Part shown: in pieces, positions 1-7,554 of the stretch
Layout: the number at the start of each line of letters is the position of its first letter
Position numbering within the stretch: the stretch's first letter is position 1
Source: Lacticaseibacillus jixianensis
GTDB lineage: Bacteria; Bacillota; Bacilli; Lactobacillales; Lactobacillaceae
Direction of reading: 5' to 3'
DNA length: 64,000 nucleotides
Assembly (NCBI RefSeq): GCF_003946485.1
Contig: NZ_RHOJ01000001.1
Coordinates: 124,001 to 188,000 of the forward strand
Translations under genes and position numbers: made by a program
The notes under the pieces: model-generated
Told to the model about the DNA's origin: nothing
Database searches by the model: none
The model's input: only the letters and a program-made list of their open reading frames with translations

Positions 1-432
1 CGGCGGCTGAACGCACCGAACCCGTACTTTCCCGAAGGCGTGAACGTGACGTTCGCGGCGATTGAAGGACCGCACACGCTGTTTGCGCGCACGTTTGAAC
101 GCGGCGTTGGCTTCACTAACGCCTGCGGTACGGGGATGGCCGCGACCAGCTTGGCCTTTGTGCTCACCCACCCCGAAGCGGCGGCGCTGGACCAGGTCAA
201 CACGGTTTACAATCCAGGCGGCGTGGTGAAGACCAACGTCCATGGCAGCGGGGATGATTACTGGATCGAACTGATCGGCAACGCGACCACGACCCACCTG
301 ATCGCTGTGCCAGAAGCCGCACTGCGCCAGGCCGACTTTGCCGGCGCCGAAGTGGCCGCGACCGGTGAGGCGGTTGCGTATGAAGCCTACGTGGCGACTC
401 TGCCGTACCGCGGCCTGGTGGCGGCAATCTAA
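1..432 (+). CDS. dapF: Diaminopimelate epimerase, C-terminal part (5' end outside window)
   Basis: The reading frame is open from base 1, so the start lies upstream of the window. About 143 C-terminal residues are visible. The stretch ERGVGFTNACGTG matches the DapF segment carrying the second catalytic cysteine (ACGTG). DapF interconverts LL- and meso-diaminopimelate for lysine and cell-wall synthesis in the cytoplasm. The preceding NPYFPEGVNVTF also fits the family. A two-tier hairpin terminator follows directly. The identification is firm; only the N-terminal half, with the other catalytic cysteine, cannot be checked. Confidence 0.9.
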   Translation, partial: RRLNAPNPYFPEGVNVTFAAIEGPHTLFARTFERGVGFTNACGTGMAATSLAFVLTHPEAAALDQVNTVYNPGGVVKTNVHGSGDDYWIELIGNATTTHLIAVPEAALRQADFAGAEVAATGEAVAYEAYVATLPYRGLVAAI

Positions 433-443
433 CTGTGAACCGC

Positions 444-497
444 AAAAACACCTCTGCCTAACGATTCAGTGACGAATCGCGAGGCAGAGGTGTTTTT
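444..497. terminator. Two-tier hairpin terminator, copy of a dispersed hairpin family
   Basis: The outer stem AAAAACACCTCTGCC pairs with GGCAGAGGTGTTTTT, and an inner stem CGATTC/GAATCG sits in its loop. T and A runs at both ends make it usable in both directions, between dapF (+) and the minus-strand gene at 510-875. The same architecture recurs near 17.6, 39.6, 59.8 and 63.4 kb. Confidence 0.8.
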
Positions 498-509
498 GGT
501 GAGGCTGCT

Positions 510-875
510 TTAATCCACGAACACCAGTTGGAATTCGTGGCTCTTTGTGTCGAGGTTGACGGCAACGTGGCGGTTGAGATCCTGCACCATGTTCCGGGCG
601 AAGTTCATCTTGTCTTCGAAATCCTTGTAGGCGCGGGTCTCAGGAATGCTGGAGTAGTCGAAGTTTTCCCCGATAAAGGCGGGGTCCGTCACAAAGCGCA
701 AATTATTTTGGTCGTGGCGGCTGCCGGGCTTCAAGACGCTGTCGATGTAGTGGAAAAGCGTCGCCGGCGCAAAGTTGAGGGGCTTGTCCAGCTCGGTTTG
801 AATGGTAAAATCCGGGGCGTCGTCCACCAGTGAGTCATTCACCTGAACTTGGGTCAATCCTTGGTATAATTTCAT
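510..875 (-). CDS. Hypothetical protein, 121 aa
   Basis: I do not recognise this protein. It starts with MKLYQGLTQVQVND, is acidic and soluble-looking, and has no signal peptide or membrane segment. The ATG is preceded by AAGGAG at good spacing. A TATAAT hexamer lies about 30 bases upstream on the same strand (near 910), so it is probably transcribed alone. It is convergent with dapF across a shared hairpin. No catalytic motif is evident. Confidence 0.75.
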   Translation of the reverse strand: MKLYQGLTQVQVNDSLVDDAPDFTIQTELDKPLNFAPATLFHYIDSVLKPGSRHDQNNLRFVTDPAFIGENFDYSSIPETRAYKDFEDKMNFARNMVQDLNRHVAVNLDTKSHEFQLVFVD

Positions 876-941
876 AGCGCTGTCTCCTTTCCGCTCATTC
901 GTCCCTATTATAACGCAGATGCAAAAAGGGTGTGGTCACGC

Positions 942-1730
942 TTACTCGAGATAAAGCGCGCGCAGGTCCCGCTGTTCAGCGGCACTCAGCATCAGCTCAG
1001 TTTGCAGATAATTCGGCAGGCTCCCGTACTCGTGATTAATGGTGAACAGTGCTGAGTCGAGGTACTCGTTGGCCACGCTCCCTAATGAGCGGTATGACGC
1101 CTGCAGCGCCGGCGAGCCGCCCTCTGCGATCACCGCATCCACCAGCCGCTGGCCTTCCTCGACCAAGTAGCGGTTTGAGGCGAGGTAGTCCTGCCGAATG
1201 GTCAGCGGATCCACCCCGAGCGCGGTCAGCAGGTACACGGCACCCATGCCGGTGCGATCCTTGCCGGCACTGCAGTGGAAGAGCAGGGCGCCGGTGTCGC
1301 CGGCACTCAGCAGGGCGTCAAAAAACTGGCGGTAGGCCCTCTTGGCACTCGGCTGCACGACCATGGTCGCGTAGGTATGGACCATGCTGCGAAACCCCGC
1401 TAGCGGGTCGCGGGCGAGCGCGGTGTGGCGTTCCTCTTCGGCCGCGGCGGTCACCTTGGTCTCATCAGTCGGAAACACCGGATTGAAAATGTCCACGGCG
1501 CCGGCGGGGACCCGGTCCGGGGCATCGGCGCGTTCTTGAGGCGAGCGGAAGTCGATCACCTGGCGCAGGCCGTAGTCGGCAAGGTAGTTCAGATCCGCTT
1601 CTGACAGCTCGTTCAGGCGGCCTGACCGCAGGATGCGGTGGGTGCGCAGCGTTTGGCCGGCCTTGGTTTGATAGCCGCCCAAGTCGCGCAAGTTAATGCC
1701 GTGCTTTACGTCTAAGACAATTGGTGTCAC
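942..1730 (-). CDS. Tyrosine-protein phosphatase family protein (Y_phosphatase3 type)
   Basis: This 262-residue cytoplasmic protein contains LFHCSAGKDRTG, the cysteine phosphatase P-loop (C-x5-R; here HCSAGKDRTG) of the tyrosine/serine phosphatase family common in lactobacilli. An N-terminal NLRDLGGYQT and a DFRSPQER segment are also typical. Start is GTG, chosen because GGAGG lies seven bases upstream. The physiological substrate is unknown; relatives dephosphorylate phosphotyrosine or phosphoinositides. It stands alone between an unknown gene and an XRE regulator on the same strand. Confidence 0.88.
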   Translation of the reverse strand: MTPIVLDVKHGINLRDLGGYQTKAGQTLRTHRILRSGRLNELSEADLNYLADYGLRQVIDFRSPQERADAPDRVPAGAVDIFNPVFPTDETKVTAAAEEERHTALARDPLAGFRSMVHTYATMVVQPSAKRAYRQFFDALLSAGDTGALLFHCSAGKDRTGMGAVYLLTALGVDPLTIRQDYLASNRYLVEEGQRLVDAVIAEGGSPALQASYRSLGSVANEYLDSALFTINHEYGSLPNYLQTELMLSAAEQRDLRALYLE

Positions 1731-1819
1731 AGTGCAGCCTCCTCAATGGATTCGGTTTCAGTATACCGAAAGCGCGTAAAATAAAAAAGCCGCCATTTCG
1801 CGACTTTTCTTAGGTCGGC

Positions 1820-2212
1820 TTAGTCTTGCTCGGCGGCACTACCGATAATCAAACCGGCGGTAAAGGAGGCAACTAGGTCTTTTTTATTCTGCGCTAGGCG
1901 AGTCCCGTTGTAAGTCAGCACCGTGTTGTCTGCGAGCAGGTCCTCAACGCGGATCACGTTATACTCATCAAGGTCGATCGCATCGTGATCCGTTGCATAT
2001 TTGTCCGGATAGGCGAGCGCCAAGATATTAGTGGCGTCCGTGTTGTAGTATTCCGCCAGTTTGCGGATACTCCGCTCGCTTGGAATCGTCTGATCGTTTT
2101 CCCACTTGGTAAAGCTGGCCGGGGAGGTGTGCGTGGCTTTGGCGACTTCAACGATCGATTCGCCACGGCCCTTGCGAATCTGACGCAAGGCACTGCCAAC
2201 TGTTTCTGTCAT
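1820..2212 (-). CDS. XRE-family helix-turn-helix regulator
   Basis: This 130-residue protein has an N-terminal Cro/C1-type helix-turn-helix at roughly residues 7-62, containing SIVEVAKATHTSPASFTKWE followed by IPSERSIRKLAEYYN. The C-terminal half is a short acidic region without a recognisable ligand domain. It probably binds DNA as a dimer; targets are not indicated by the sequence. ATG is preceded by AGGA. It is divergent from the usp gene at 2505, with a 292-bp AT-richer gap in which I see no clear operator. Confidence 0.88.
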   Translation of the reverse strand: MTETVGSALRQIRKGRGESIVEVAKATHTSPASFTKWENDQTIPSERSIRKLAEYYNTDATNILALAYPDKYATDHDAIDLDEYNVIRVEDLLADNTVLTYNGTRLAQNKKDLVASFTAGLIIGSAAEQD

Positions 2213-2504
2213 GTTTTCACCACATTCCTATAAAATTAGAATAACAAAACCAATGAAATCGGTTCATCGTTTAATTTAGCTTTTTTACAAGCGAAATGCA
2301 ATTCATTAGCGACAATTTTATCGAGTTTTTTATTATCGCGGGTGGCCGAAATTGATTAGGTATCTTGGGACCGCGCTTTTTTCGTTCTTTTATGCCAAAA
2401 CAGTCGCGCGAAAAAGGCTTTAAAACAGGCCGCAAACGGTGGTGCTTCTGCTTGTTTTTAGGCGGCCGATGATTTACGCTTAAGAAAAGAGAGGGTGTGA
2501 TCAC
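2213..2504. other. AT-richer intergenic region, divergent XRE / usp
   Basis: This stretch of about 290 bases is clearly richer in A and T than its neighbours. It must hold the promoters for the XRE gene (-) and usp (+). I could not assign firm -35/-10 pairs and found no repeat or gene in it. The usp ribosome binding site (AGAGAGGGTG) is at its right end. Confidence 0.4.
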
Positions 2505-2954
2505 ATGGATCAAGAATATACCACGATACTGGTTCCAGTTGATGGCTCTGACGAGGCGGAACTGGCATTCAGCAAGGCGGTCAAGGTCGCCCAGACCAAC
2601 CACGCCCACCTAGACATCCTGAACGTCCTTGACACCAAGCAGTTCATTGGCGGCTATGGCGGCATGATCTCCGGCGACGCGATCTACCAGCTGACCCAGG
2701 ATGCCCAGAAGTACTTAGAAGGATTAGAGGAGCGAGCGAAGCAGGCGGGGCTTGACGACGTGGCGATCCACGTCCGCTTTGGCAACCCCAAGAACGTGAT
2801 CGCGACCGATTTTCCGCACGATCACAAGACCGACTTGATCATGATCGGGGCAACGGGGCTGAACGCGGTTGAACGGGTCCTCGTCGGCTCTGTCACCGAG
2901 TACGTCAACCGCACCGCGCCGTGCGATGTGCTGATCGTTAAAACTGAAGCATAG
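2505..2954 (+). CDS. Universal stress protein, UspA family
   Basis: This 149-residue single-domain Usp begins with the typical TTILVPVDGSDEAELAFSKAV strand-helix unit and ends with MIGATGLNAVERVLVGSVTEYVNRTAPCDVLIVK, containing the G-x2-G-x9-G-(S/T) ATP-binding pattern. Proteins of this family are cytoplasmic nucleotide-binding stress proteins without a defined enzymatic reaction. Start ATG follows a GAGAGGG site. It is monocistronic, ending in a hairpin terminator. A second Usp is at 21624-22085. Confidence 0.93.
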   Translation: MDQEYTTILVPVDGSDEAELAFSKAVKVAQTNHAHLDILNVLDTKQFIGGYGGMISGDAIYQLTQDAQKYLEGLEERAKQAGLDDVAIHVRFGNPKNVIATDFPHDHKTDLIMIGATGLNAVERVLVGSVTEYVNRTAPCDVLIVKTEA

Positions 2955-2980
2955 ACACTTAGTCGGATAAAGTAGTGAGG

Positions 2981-3008
2981 GATGTGGCCATTCGCCGCAT
3001 CTTTTTTG
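2981..3008 (+). terminator. Rho-independent terminator of usp
   Basis: Stem GATGTGGC/GCCGCATC with a CATTC loop is followed by a run of six T. Confidence 0.8.
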
Positions 3009-3010
3009 TT

Positions 3011-3135
3011 AAGGTGCGCAGGGTCGACGCACTTAGCCCGACGCTTAGCCTAGCCCAGGGCCTTGCCGCTGAACTTTAGCGGCGAGGCCCTGGGCGTAGC
3101 TAGGCGCTCGGGCGTTGTCGACCCGTAGCCCAGTT
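3011..3135. repeat. Long nested palindrome, unit of the covarying repeat family
   Basis: This 125-bp unit folds almost end to end: GGGTCGAC/GTCGACCC, GCCCGA/TCGGGC, CGCTTAGC/GCTAGGCG, CCCAGGGCC/GGCCCTGGG and TGCCGCT/AGCGGCG. It shares with the units at 29.7-30.3 kb the boxes AAGGTGCGCAGGGT, CTTA, CTAGCC, GGCGTAG and CCCAGTTA, plus fixed bulges, although the helix sequences themselves differ. It lies downstream of the usp terminator, is non-coding, and its function is unknown. Confidence 0.85.
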
Positions 3136-3309
3136 AAGGTGCGCAGGGGTCGCGTACTTAGCGGGACAGGTAGCCGCTACGCATGTCAGACTGTACGCCA
3201 TAAAAGGCTACAGTCTGAGCATATCACCAGCCATTGCCGGCGTACTTTGCCGGCGAGGGCTTGAGCGTAGCTAGATGCTCGGGCGTAGCCAAGCCGGTGC
3301 CCGATTAGG
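3136..3309. repeat. Chimeric palindromic repeat unit
   Basis: The left half (AAGGTGCGCAGG to about 3228) resembles the variant unit at 30208-30323, with GCCGCTACGCAT, TACGCCATAAA and GGCTACAG in the same order. The right half (about 3230-3309) resembles the right half of the unit at 3011-3135. The outer arms therefore do not match each other, as if two units recombined. An inner stem TGCCGGC/GCCGGCG is intact. Confidence 0.7.
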
Positions 3310-3425
3310 CAAGCGGGGCGACACTGCCCGGAACCAAGCCGTTCCGCAGCCCCCCTGACGTGCGGCGAGCCTTAAGTCCAGAAATTCGGCAGGAATACGC
3401 GTAATCTAGGCGTGGAGGTGATACT

Positions 3426-3959
3426 ATGGAAGAATCAGTTTGGTGGGCGAAAAGCCCGGTGCTCAAAGCTTATCACGACCACGAGTGGGGTGTGCCCAAG
3501 CATGATGATCGCCAGCTGTTTGAGCTGCTCAGTCTGGAAAGTTTGCAGATCGGGCTCAACTGGGAATTGGTGCTCAACAAGCGGGCGGCTTTCAACGAGG
3601 CGTTTCACGGGTTCGATATTCCGGTGGTCGCGGCGATGACCGCAGCCGACTTGGCGCCGCTGCTTGAGGATGTGCGGCTGATTCGCAACCGGCGTAAGCT
3701 TGAATCGATCCCAAACAACGCCCGTGCGATCCAGCAGATTCAGCGTGAGGACGGGAGTTTTGATGCGTACGTCTGGCATTTTACAAACGGCCAGCAGCTC
3801 ATCAACAAGCCGCGTCGGATGGCCGACGTGCCGGCTTACACGGCCCTTTCGACGGCGGTTGCGGACGATATGAAGCGGCGCGGCATCAAGATGATCGGGC
3901 CGACTTCAGCCTACAGCTTCTTGCAGGGCGCCGGGGTGATCGATGACCACCTCGCCTGA
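3426..3959 (+). CDS. tag: DNA-3-methyladenine glycosylase I
   Basis: This 177-residue protein matches the Tag family: AYHDHEWGVPKHDDRQLFELL near residue 15, ESLQIGLNWELVLNKRAAF near residue 39, and GIKMIGPTSAYSFLQGAG near the C-terminus. Tag excises 3-methyladenine from alkylated DNA as the first step of base-excision repair. The N-terminal zinc cysteine of the E. coli enzyme is absent (MEESVWWAK) and the protein stops soon after the conserved histidine (DDHLA), so the zinc clamp seems incomplete. ATG follows GGAGGTGATACT. The EamA gene follows closely. Confidence 0.9.
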   Translation: MEESVWWAKSPVLKAYHDHEWGVPKHDDRQLFELLSLESLQIGLNWELVLNKRAAFNEAFHGFDIPVVAAMTAADLAPLLEDVRLIRNRRKLESIPNNARAIQQIQREDGSFDAYVWHFTNGQQLINKPRRMADVPAYTALSTAVADDMKRRGIKMIGPTSAYSFLQGAGVIDDHLA

Positions 3960-3988
3960 CTGATAATCTGCGTTTGGTAGGGAAAACA

Positions 3989-4912
3989 ATGCACAATAAG
4001 CGGTTGTTAGGATTAAGTCTTGCCATCTTCGGCTCCAGTCTCTGGGGGGTGTCGGGGCCGGCGAGCGAAGTGTTGTTTCAGCAGGGGACTGACGTTGCCT
4101 GGCTCATCAGCAGCAAAATGCTGATCGCGGGCGTCTTGACCATGATTTTTGCCTGGCTGAGGGAAGGTAAGCGAGTCTTCGCCCCCTGGCGCAACAGGCG
4201 CGACGCTTCACAGATGATCATTTTTATCATCTTTGGCATGATCACCATGCAGTTCATTTACTTTAAGGCCGTCGCAGTGGCAAACGCGCCCACCGCGACC
4301 ACACTGCAATACCTGTCGCCGGTGGTGATCCTGCTGATCCTGGCGCTGAAGACGCGCGAGCTGCCAAGGCGCACTGATGTGCTGGTGATCGCGCTGGCAA
4401 TGCTCGGGACCCTGCTGGTGGTGACCAAGGGCCATCTGACGACGCTGGCCATCTCGCCGGCGGCGCTGTTGTGGGGGCTAGGAGCGGCCCTTGCGGCGGC
4501 CCTGTACACGTTGCTGCCGTCGGGGCTGTTGGCCCGGTTCTCACCGCTAGTGGTCGTCGGCTGGGCGCAGCTGATCGGGGGTCTGGTCATGACCGTCTAC
4601 CGGCCGCTTTGGCGCGGCATCCCGCACCTCAATGGCTTTGGCTGGGGCGCCTTCTGGTTCGTTGTGATCTTTGGCACGCTGATCGCCTATCTGGCCTACC
4701 TGGCCAGCCTGCGGTACATCTCGGCCACCGCTGCCGGCCTGCTTGATGCCTTTGAGCCGATTGGCGCCACGGTGGTCTCGGTGCTGGTCCTGCACTTACA
4801 CCTTGGGGCGGCGGAGATATTGGGGACGGCGATCATTATTGGCACCGTCTTTCTGATGGCGGCGGCCGGGCCGCACGCCCCGAACCAAAAAAAGCCACGC
4901 CCTGCGGCATGA
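3989..4912 (+). CDS. EamA/DMT-family transporter
   Basis: This 307-residue hydrophobic protein is built as two repeats of five membrane segments, with the typical N-terminal LAIFGSSLWGVSGPASEVLF and the repeat-end motif FKAVAVANAPTATTLQYLSPV. The second repeat has SLRYISATAAGLLDAFEPIGATVVSVL. Family members export amino acids or other small metabolites; the substrate cannot be read from sequence. ATG at 3989 is preferred over an in-frame TTG at 3974 because TAGGGAA lies just upstream of it. It follows tag by 29 bases. Confidence 0.88.
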   Translation: MHNKRLLGLSLAIFGSSLWGVSGPASEVLFQQGTDVAWLISSKMLIAGVLTMIFAWLREGKRVFAPWRNRRDASQMIIFIIFGMITMQFIYFKAVAVANAPTATTLQYLSPVVILLILALKTRELPRRTDVLVIALAMLGTLLVVTKGHLTTLAISPAALLWGLGAALAAALYTLLPSGLLARFSPLVVVGWAQLIGGLVMTVYRPLWRGIPHLNGFGWGAFWFVVIFGTLIAYLAYLASLRYISATAAGLLDAFEPIGATVVSVLVLHLHLGAAEILGTAIIIGTVFLMAAAGPHAPNQKKPRPAA

Positions 4913-4934
4913 CTTTTGCGCCTATTGGGCGTGG
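4886..4934 (-). terminator. Terminator of the small minus-strand gene, in the convergent overlap
   Basis: Read on the minus strand, CCACGCCC pairs with GGGCGTGG and is followed by CTTTTTTT. The stem covers the 3' ends of both converging genes. Confidence 0.65.
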
Positions 4935-5107
4935 GATTGACGATCAGATAGGTGAACGAGATTCGGTAAGCGGGTTTGGTGCTGGTTGGAGGTCAGTGCG
5001 AGAATATAGCCGTTCTTCACGCGCAACTTGTACGTGATTTTAGGCTTTAGCCGCAGCGGGCGGCCTTGCGCATCAAACACCGGCAGTGGCCGTTTGAGGT
5101 CGGGCAT
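4922..5107 (-). CDS. Small hypothetical protein, 61 aa
   Basis: The protein is basic (MPDLKRPLPVFDAQGRPLRL at its start) and contains KITYKLRVKNGYILALTS, which looks like beta strands. I do not recognise a family. The second of two in-frame ATGs is chosen as start because AAGGAGG is seven bases upstream of it, while it would be only one base from the first. It is convergent with the EamA gene and has its own terminator-like hairpin. Confidence 0.6.
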   Translation of the reverse strand: MPDLKRPLPVFDAQGRPLRLKPKITYKLRVKNGYILALTSNQHQTRLPNLVHLSDRQSHAQ

Positions 5108-5266
5108 GATCATCCCTCCTTTGAAACTGGCAACTGGCAGCAGCCGGTGCTGGCCGGAAGCTGCCGAAGCGAGGCATGAGTCGCGCTTAAAAGACTCATC
5201 CTCAACGCTAATTATAGCAGGCTTGGCGCGCGAGGGTTAGGTGGGTTGCCGGCGTGGCCGCTCACC

Positions 5267-5294
5267 TTGGGCAGATGCTTGGACAATGGTACAA
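5267..5294 (+). promoter_or_regulatory. Promoter of the 163-aa unknown gene
   Basis: TTGGGC is followed after 17 bases by TACAAT, about 55 bases before the ATG at 5350. This supports the shorter start. Confidence 0.5.
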
Positions 5295-5349
5295 TATCAT
5301 TGATGAAAATTCGGGCGAAAGGTTCGTCCCGTCACACGTGGAGGGCACA

Positions 5350-5841
5350 ATGGATCAATTTGGAATCAGCGAACTGGCCGACTGGCTTGAGGCCAACAAT
5401 AATCAGCTGCTGGACAAGACGGCACTCATGCCAACGGACAAGGTGCTTGCGGCGATCGACTACCTGAAGGTGTTGGCACAGCCTGCCGCCGCTTACCTAG
5501 TTATGAAGCAAGGCAGCTATGACCGCGAGGAGTCTGACCACAAGCTCAACTTGATGGCCGATGAGCGGCCGCTTGGCGAGGTGGAAGACCGGATCATGGT
5601 CAACCACGTGGACGGATCGATCACCAAGGATGAAATCAATTTTACCTACAACCACGAGCCTGTTTTCGATAATGGCTACCAGGCCAAGAAGGATCTGAAT
5701 ATCGTCAAGTTTGGGCTCGAAGTGATCGGTGCCGTGGCCACTTCTGGGCATTTGGCCACGATCACGGCGGCTTTGTCGCGCGACGCAGCAGTGACGTTGA
5801 TCGTCGCCGCCGCTCGTTTTCGCCAGTGGCAAGAGGCCTAG
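5350..5841 (+). CDS. Hypothetical protein, 163 aa
   Basis: I do not recognise this protein. It begins MDQFGISELADWLEANNNQL, has an acidic central part and a hydrophobic C-terminal segment (LEVIGAVATSGHLATITAAL) that may be a membrane anchor or buried helix. ATG at 5350 is chosen over an upstream in-frame ATG because GGAGGG lies just before it and a promoter ends close upstream. Its stop codon overlaps the stop of the next minus-strand gene by four bases. Confidence 0.65.
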   Translation: MDQFGISELADWLEANNNQLLDKTALMPTDKVLAAIDYLKVLAQPAAAYLVMKQGSYDREESDHKLNLMADERPLGEVEDRIMVNHVDGSITKDEINFTYNHEPVFDNGYQAKKDLNIVKFGLEVIGAVATSGHLATITAALSRDAAVTLIVAAARFRQWQEA

Positions 5842-6077
5842 CTTGGTTCAGGCATCAGCCAATCTGAGTCAGTCAACTGGTGCAGCCTAAGCGAAACTGG
5901 CACCCACAGGCGAGGCTTGAGAATAGCGCTGATGGCCTGCCAGAAGGCGGGGTCGTCGCGCTGTTTTTCGTTCGTTTCGATCATCACCGTGGTGCCTCGT
6001 TCGGTGCGCGCCACAATCTCTGGATAGGCAATTGCCTCAAGCTGGGCAGCCACCACGTTCGTTTGGTTGAGTTCCAT
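5838..6077 (-). CDS. Small hypothetical protein, 79 aa
   Basis: Starts MELNQTNVVAAQLEAIAYPE and contains RTERGTTVMIETNEKQRDDP, a composition that suggests a small cytoplasmic alpha/beta protein. No family is recognised. The ATG at 6077 is chosen because AAAGGA lies eight bases upstream; an earlier in-frame ATG would sit on that site. It converges tail to tail with the 163-aa gene, overlapping it by four bases, so the two transcripts must be antisense at their ends. Confidence 0.6.
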   Translation of the reverse strand: MELNQTNVVAAQLEAIAYPEIVARTERGTTVMIETNEKQRDDPAFWQAISAILKPRLWVPVSLRLHQLTDSDWLMPEPS

Positions 6078-6226
6078 GAGAATCATCCTTTCGCTTAGTT
6101 GATAATTCAAGGATAACCAGGATTTATGGCCTTTTCGCTGGTAAAAGATGAAGTTTGTGAGTAAATGTACTTAAGAAAGTCTTGGGCCTCAGCCGCTTAA
6201 TGAAGAACCGTTTGTAGGAGGATAAG

Positions 6227-7393
6227 ATGACATCAGTTGACCGCTTGACCGCTTCCGACGAGGCCGCCTATTACGCGCTCGCCCGCTACGCCTTTAACAA
6301 ACCGCAAAGTGCAACGCGCGACCGGGCGTTTGCCAGCTTGTATGAGCATTCAAGTGCGTGGGGGATCGGCACACCGCTGGAAAGCGGTGTGCTTGGGACC
6401 CACTTTGAGGTGGATTTTGCGGGCGTTACTTACAAGATGAGTGGCGTCGGTTACGTGGCTTCCTACCCCGAGGCGGCGGGCCACGGCGGCATCGGCGCCA
6501 TCATGAAAGAAGCCTTCAAGGATATGCGCCAGGCAGGGGAGACCCTATCTTACCTGGCCCCGTTTGCCAGTACTTTTTACCGCCGGTTTGGGTACGAAGG
6601 CGCGTTCGACCAAGTTGAACACCGACTGATGGCGAGCGCTTTTCCTAAAGTACCGCAACGCAGCTCTGAGGTGAGCGTGCACCGCGTCCCGTTTCGCGCG
6701 GCGATCCCGGCCATGCAGGAGGTATACGGGCGCAGCCTGGATGCCACCCGTGGCGGCCTGCGGCGGGCTGACTGGTGGTGGCTGAACCTGGCGGATCACT
6801 ATCCTGACCGAGAAGTCGCGATCGCCACCTTGGGCGACCGGCCGACCGGCTACGTGGTCTACCAGCGCGAAGCCGCCACCTTCCGGATCTTCGAGCAGTT
6901 TCACGATGATCTGGATGCGCTGCTGGCGCTGGCCCGCTTCATTGGCGGTCACCGCACGGCCTACCGCGAACTCGTCTACACGACGGGCAACCCGGAGTCA
7001 CTACACGATCTGCTGCCCGACCCCAGCGTGCTGCACACCACCGTGCGTCCGTACATGATGGCGAGGATCGTGGACGTGGCCGACTTTATGCGGCGCTACC
7101 CGTACCAGACGTCAGATCTGGCCCCGGTGTTGATCGCGATCCAGGACGATTACATCCCAGAAAACGCCGGCGTCTGGCAGCTCGCCTTGGACGACGGGCA
7201 GGCCAGCTTCACCCGGCAGGCGGGGACCCCGCAGATCACGCTGTCGATCCAGCAGCTGGTCAAGGCCACGTTCGGCGTGCGCTCCTTGCAGGATGCGTAC
7301 AGCCTCGGGTTGATCGATGGCGACCCCTTCACCATCACCAGTGTGGGGTCAGCGCTGAGCGGGCGCCAGGCGCAGCTGTACGATTACTTTTAA
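6227..7393 (+). CDS. GNAT N-acetyltransferase, Eis-like
   Basis: This 388-residue protein has the Eis layout: an N-terminal GNAT domain (GVGYVASYPEAAGHGGIGAIMKE around residue 75, the acetyl-CoA loop), a second GNAT-like domain, and a C-terminal SCP2-like sterol-carrier fold ending in GQASFTRQAGTPQITLSIQQ. Eis-type enzymes N-acetylate amino groups of varied acceptors; the natural substrate here is unknown. ATG follows TAGGAGGATAAG. It is monocistronic with its own terminator. Confidence 0.88.
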   Translation: MTSVDRLTASDEAAYYALARYAFNKPQSATRDRAFASLYEHSSAWGIGTPLESGVLGTHFEVDFAGVTYKMSGVGYVASYPEAAGHGGIGAIMKEAFKDMRQAGETLSYLAPFASTFYRRFGYEGAFDQVEHRLMASAFPKVPQRSSEVSVHRVPFRAAIPAMQEVYGRSLDATRGGLRRADWWWLNLADHYPDREVAIATLGDRPTGYVVYQREAATFRIFEQFHDDLDALLALARFIGGHRTAYRELVYTTGNPESLHDLLPDPSVLHTTVRPYMMARIVDVADFMRRYPYQTSDLAPVLIAIQDDYIPENAGVWQLALDDGQASFTRQAGTPQITLSIQQLVKATFGVRSLQDAYSLGLIDGDPFTITSVGSALSGRQAQLYDYF

Positions 7394-7410
7394 CGGAAAA
7401 ACGCTTCGCG

Positions 7411-7436
7411 GCCGCCGCACTTTGGGGCGGCTTTTT
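7411..7436 (+). terminator. Terminator after the acetyltransferase gene
   Basis: Stem GCCGCC/GGCGGC followed by TTTTT. Confidence 0.7.
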
Positions 7437-7554
7437 GATTACTAACGACATTCTCATCAGATTTTGACTGACGATTCACTGAAATCCCTGGCCGCCTCCG
7501 TAGACTGAAAGAGATTCCTGTGTCAGTCTGCACGGGGGAAAGTAGGGAAATCTG

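Noticed and set aside
3011-3309. Insertion sequence remnant
   Set aside because: No transposase fragment, terminal inverted repeats or target duplication could be recognised; nested internal pairing fits a structured repeat better.
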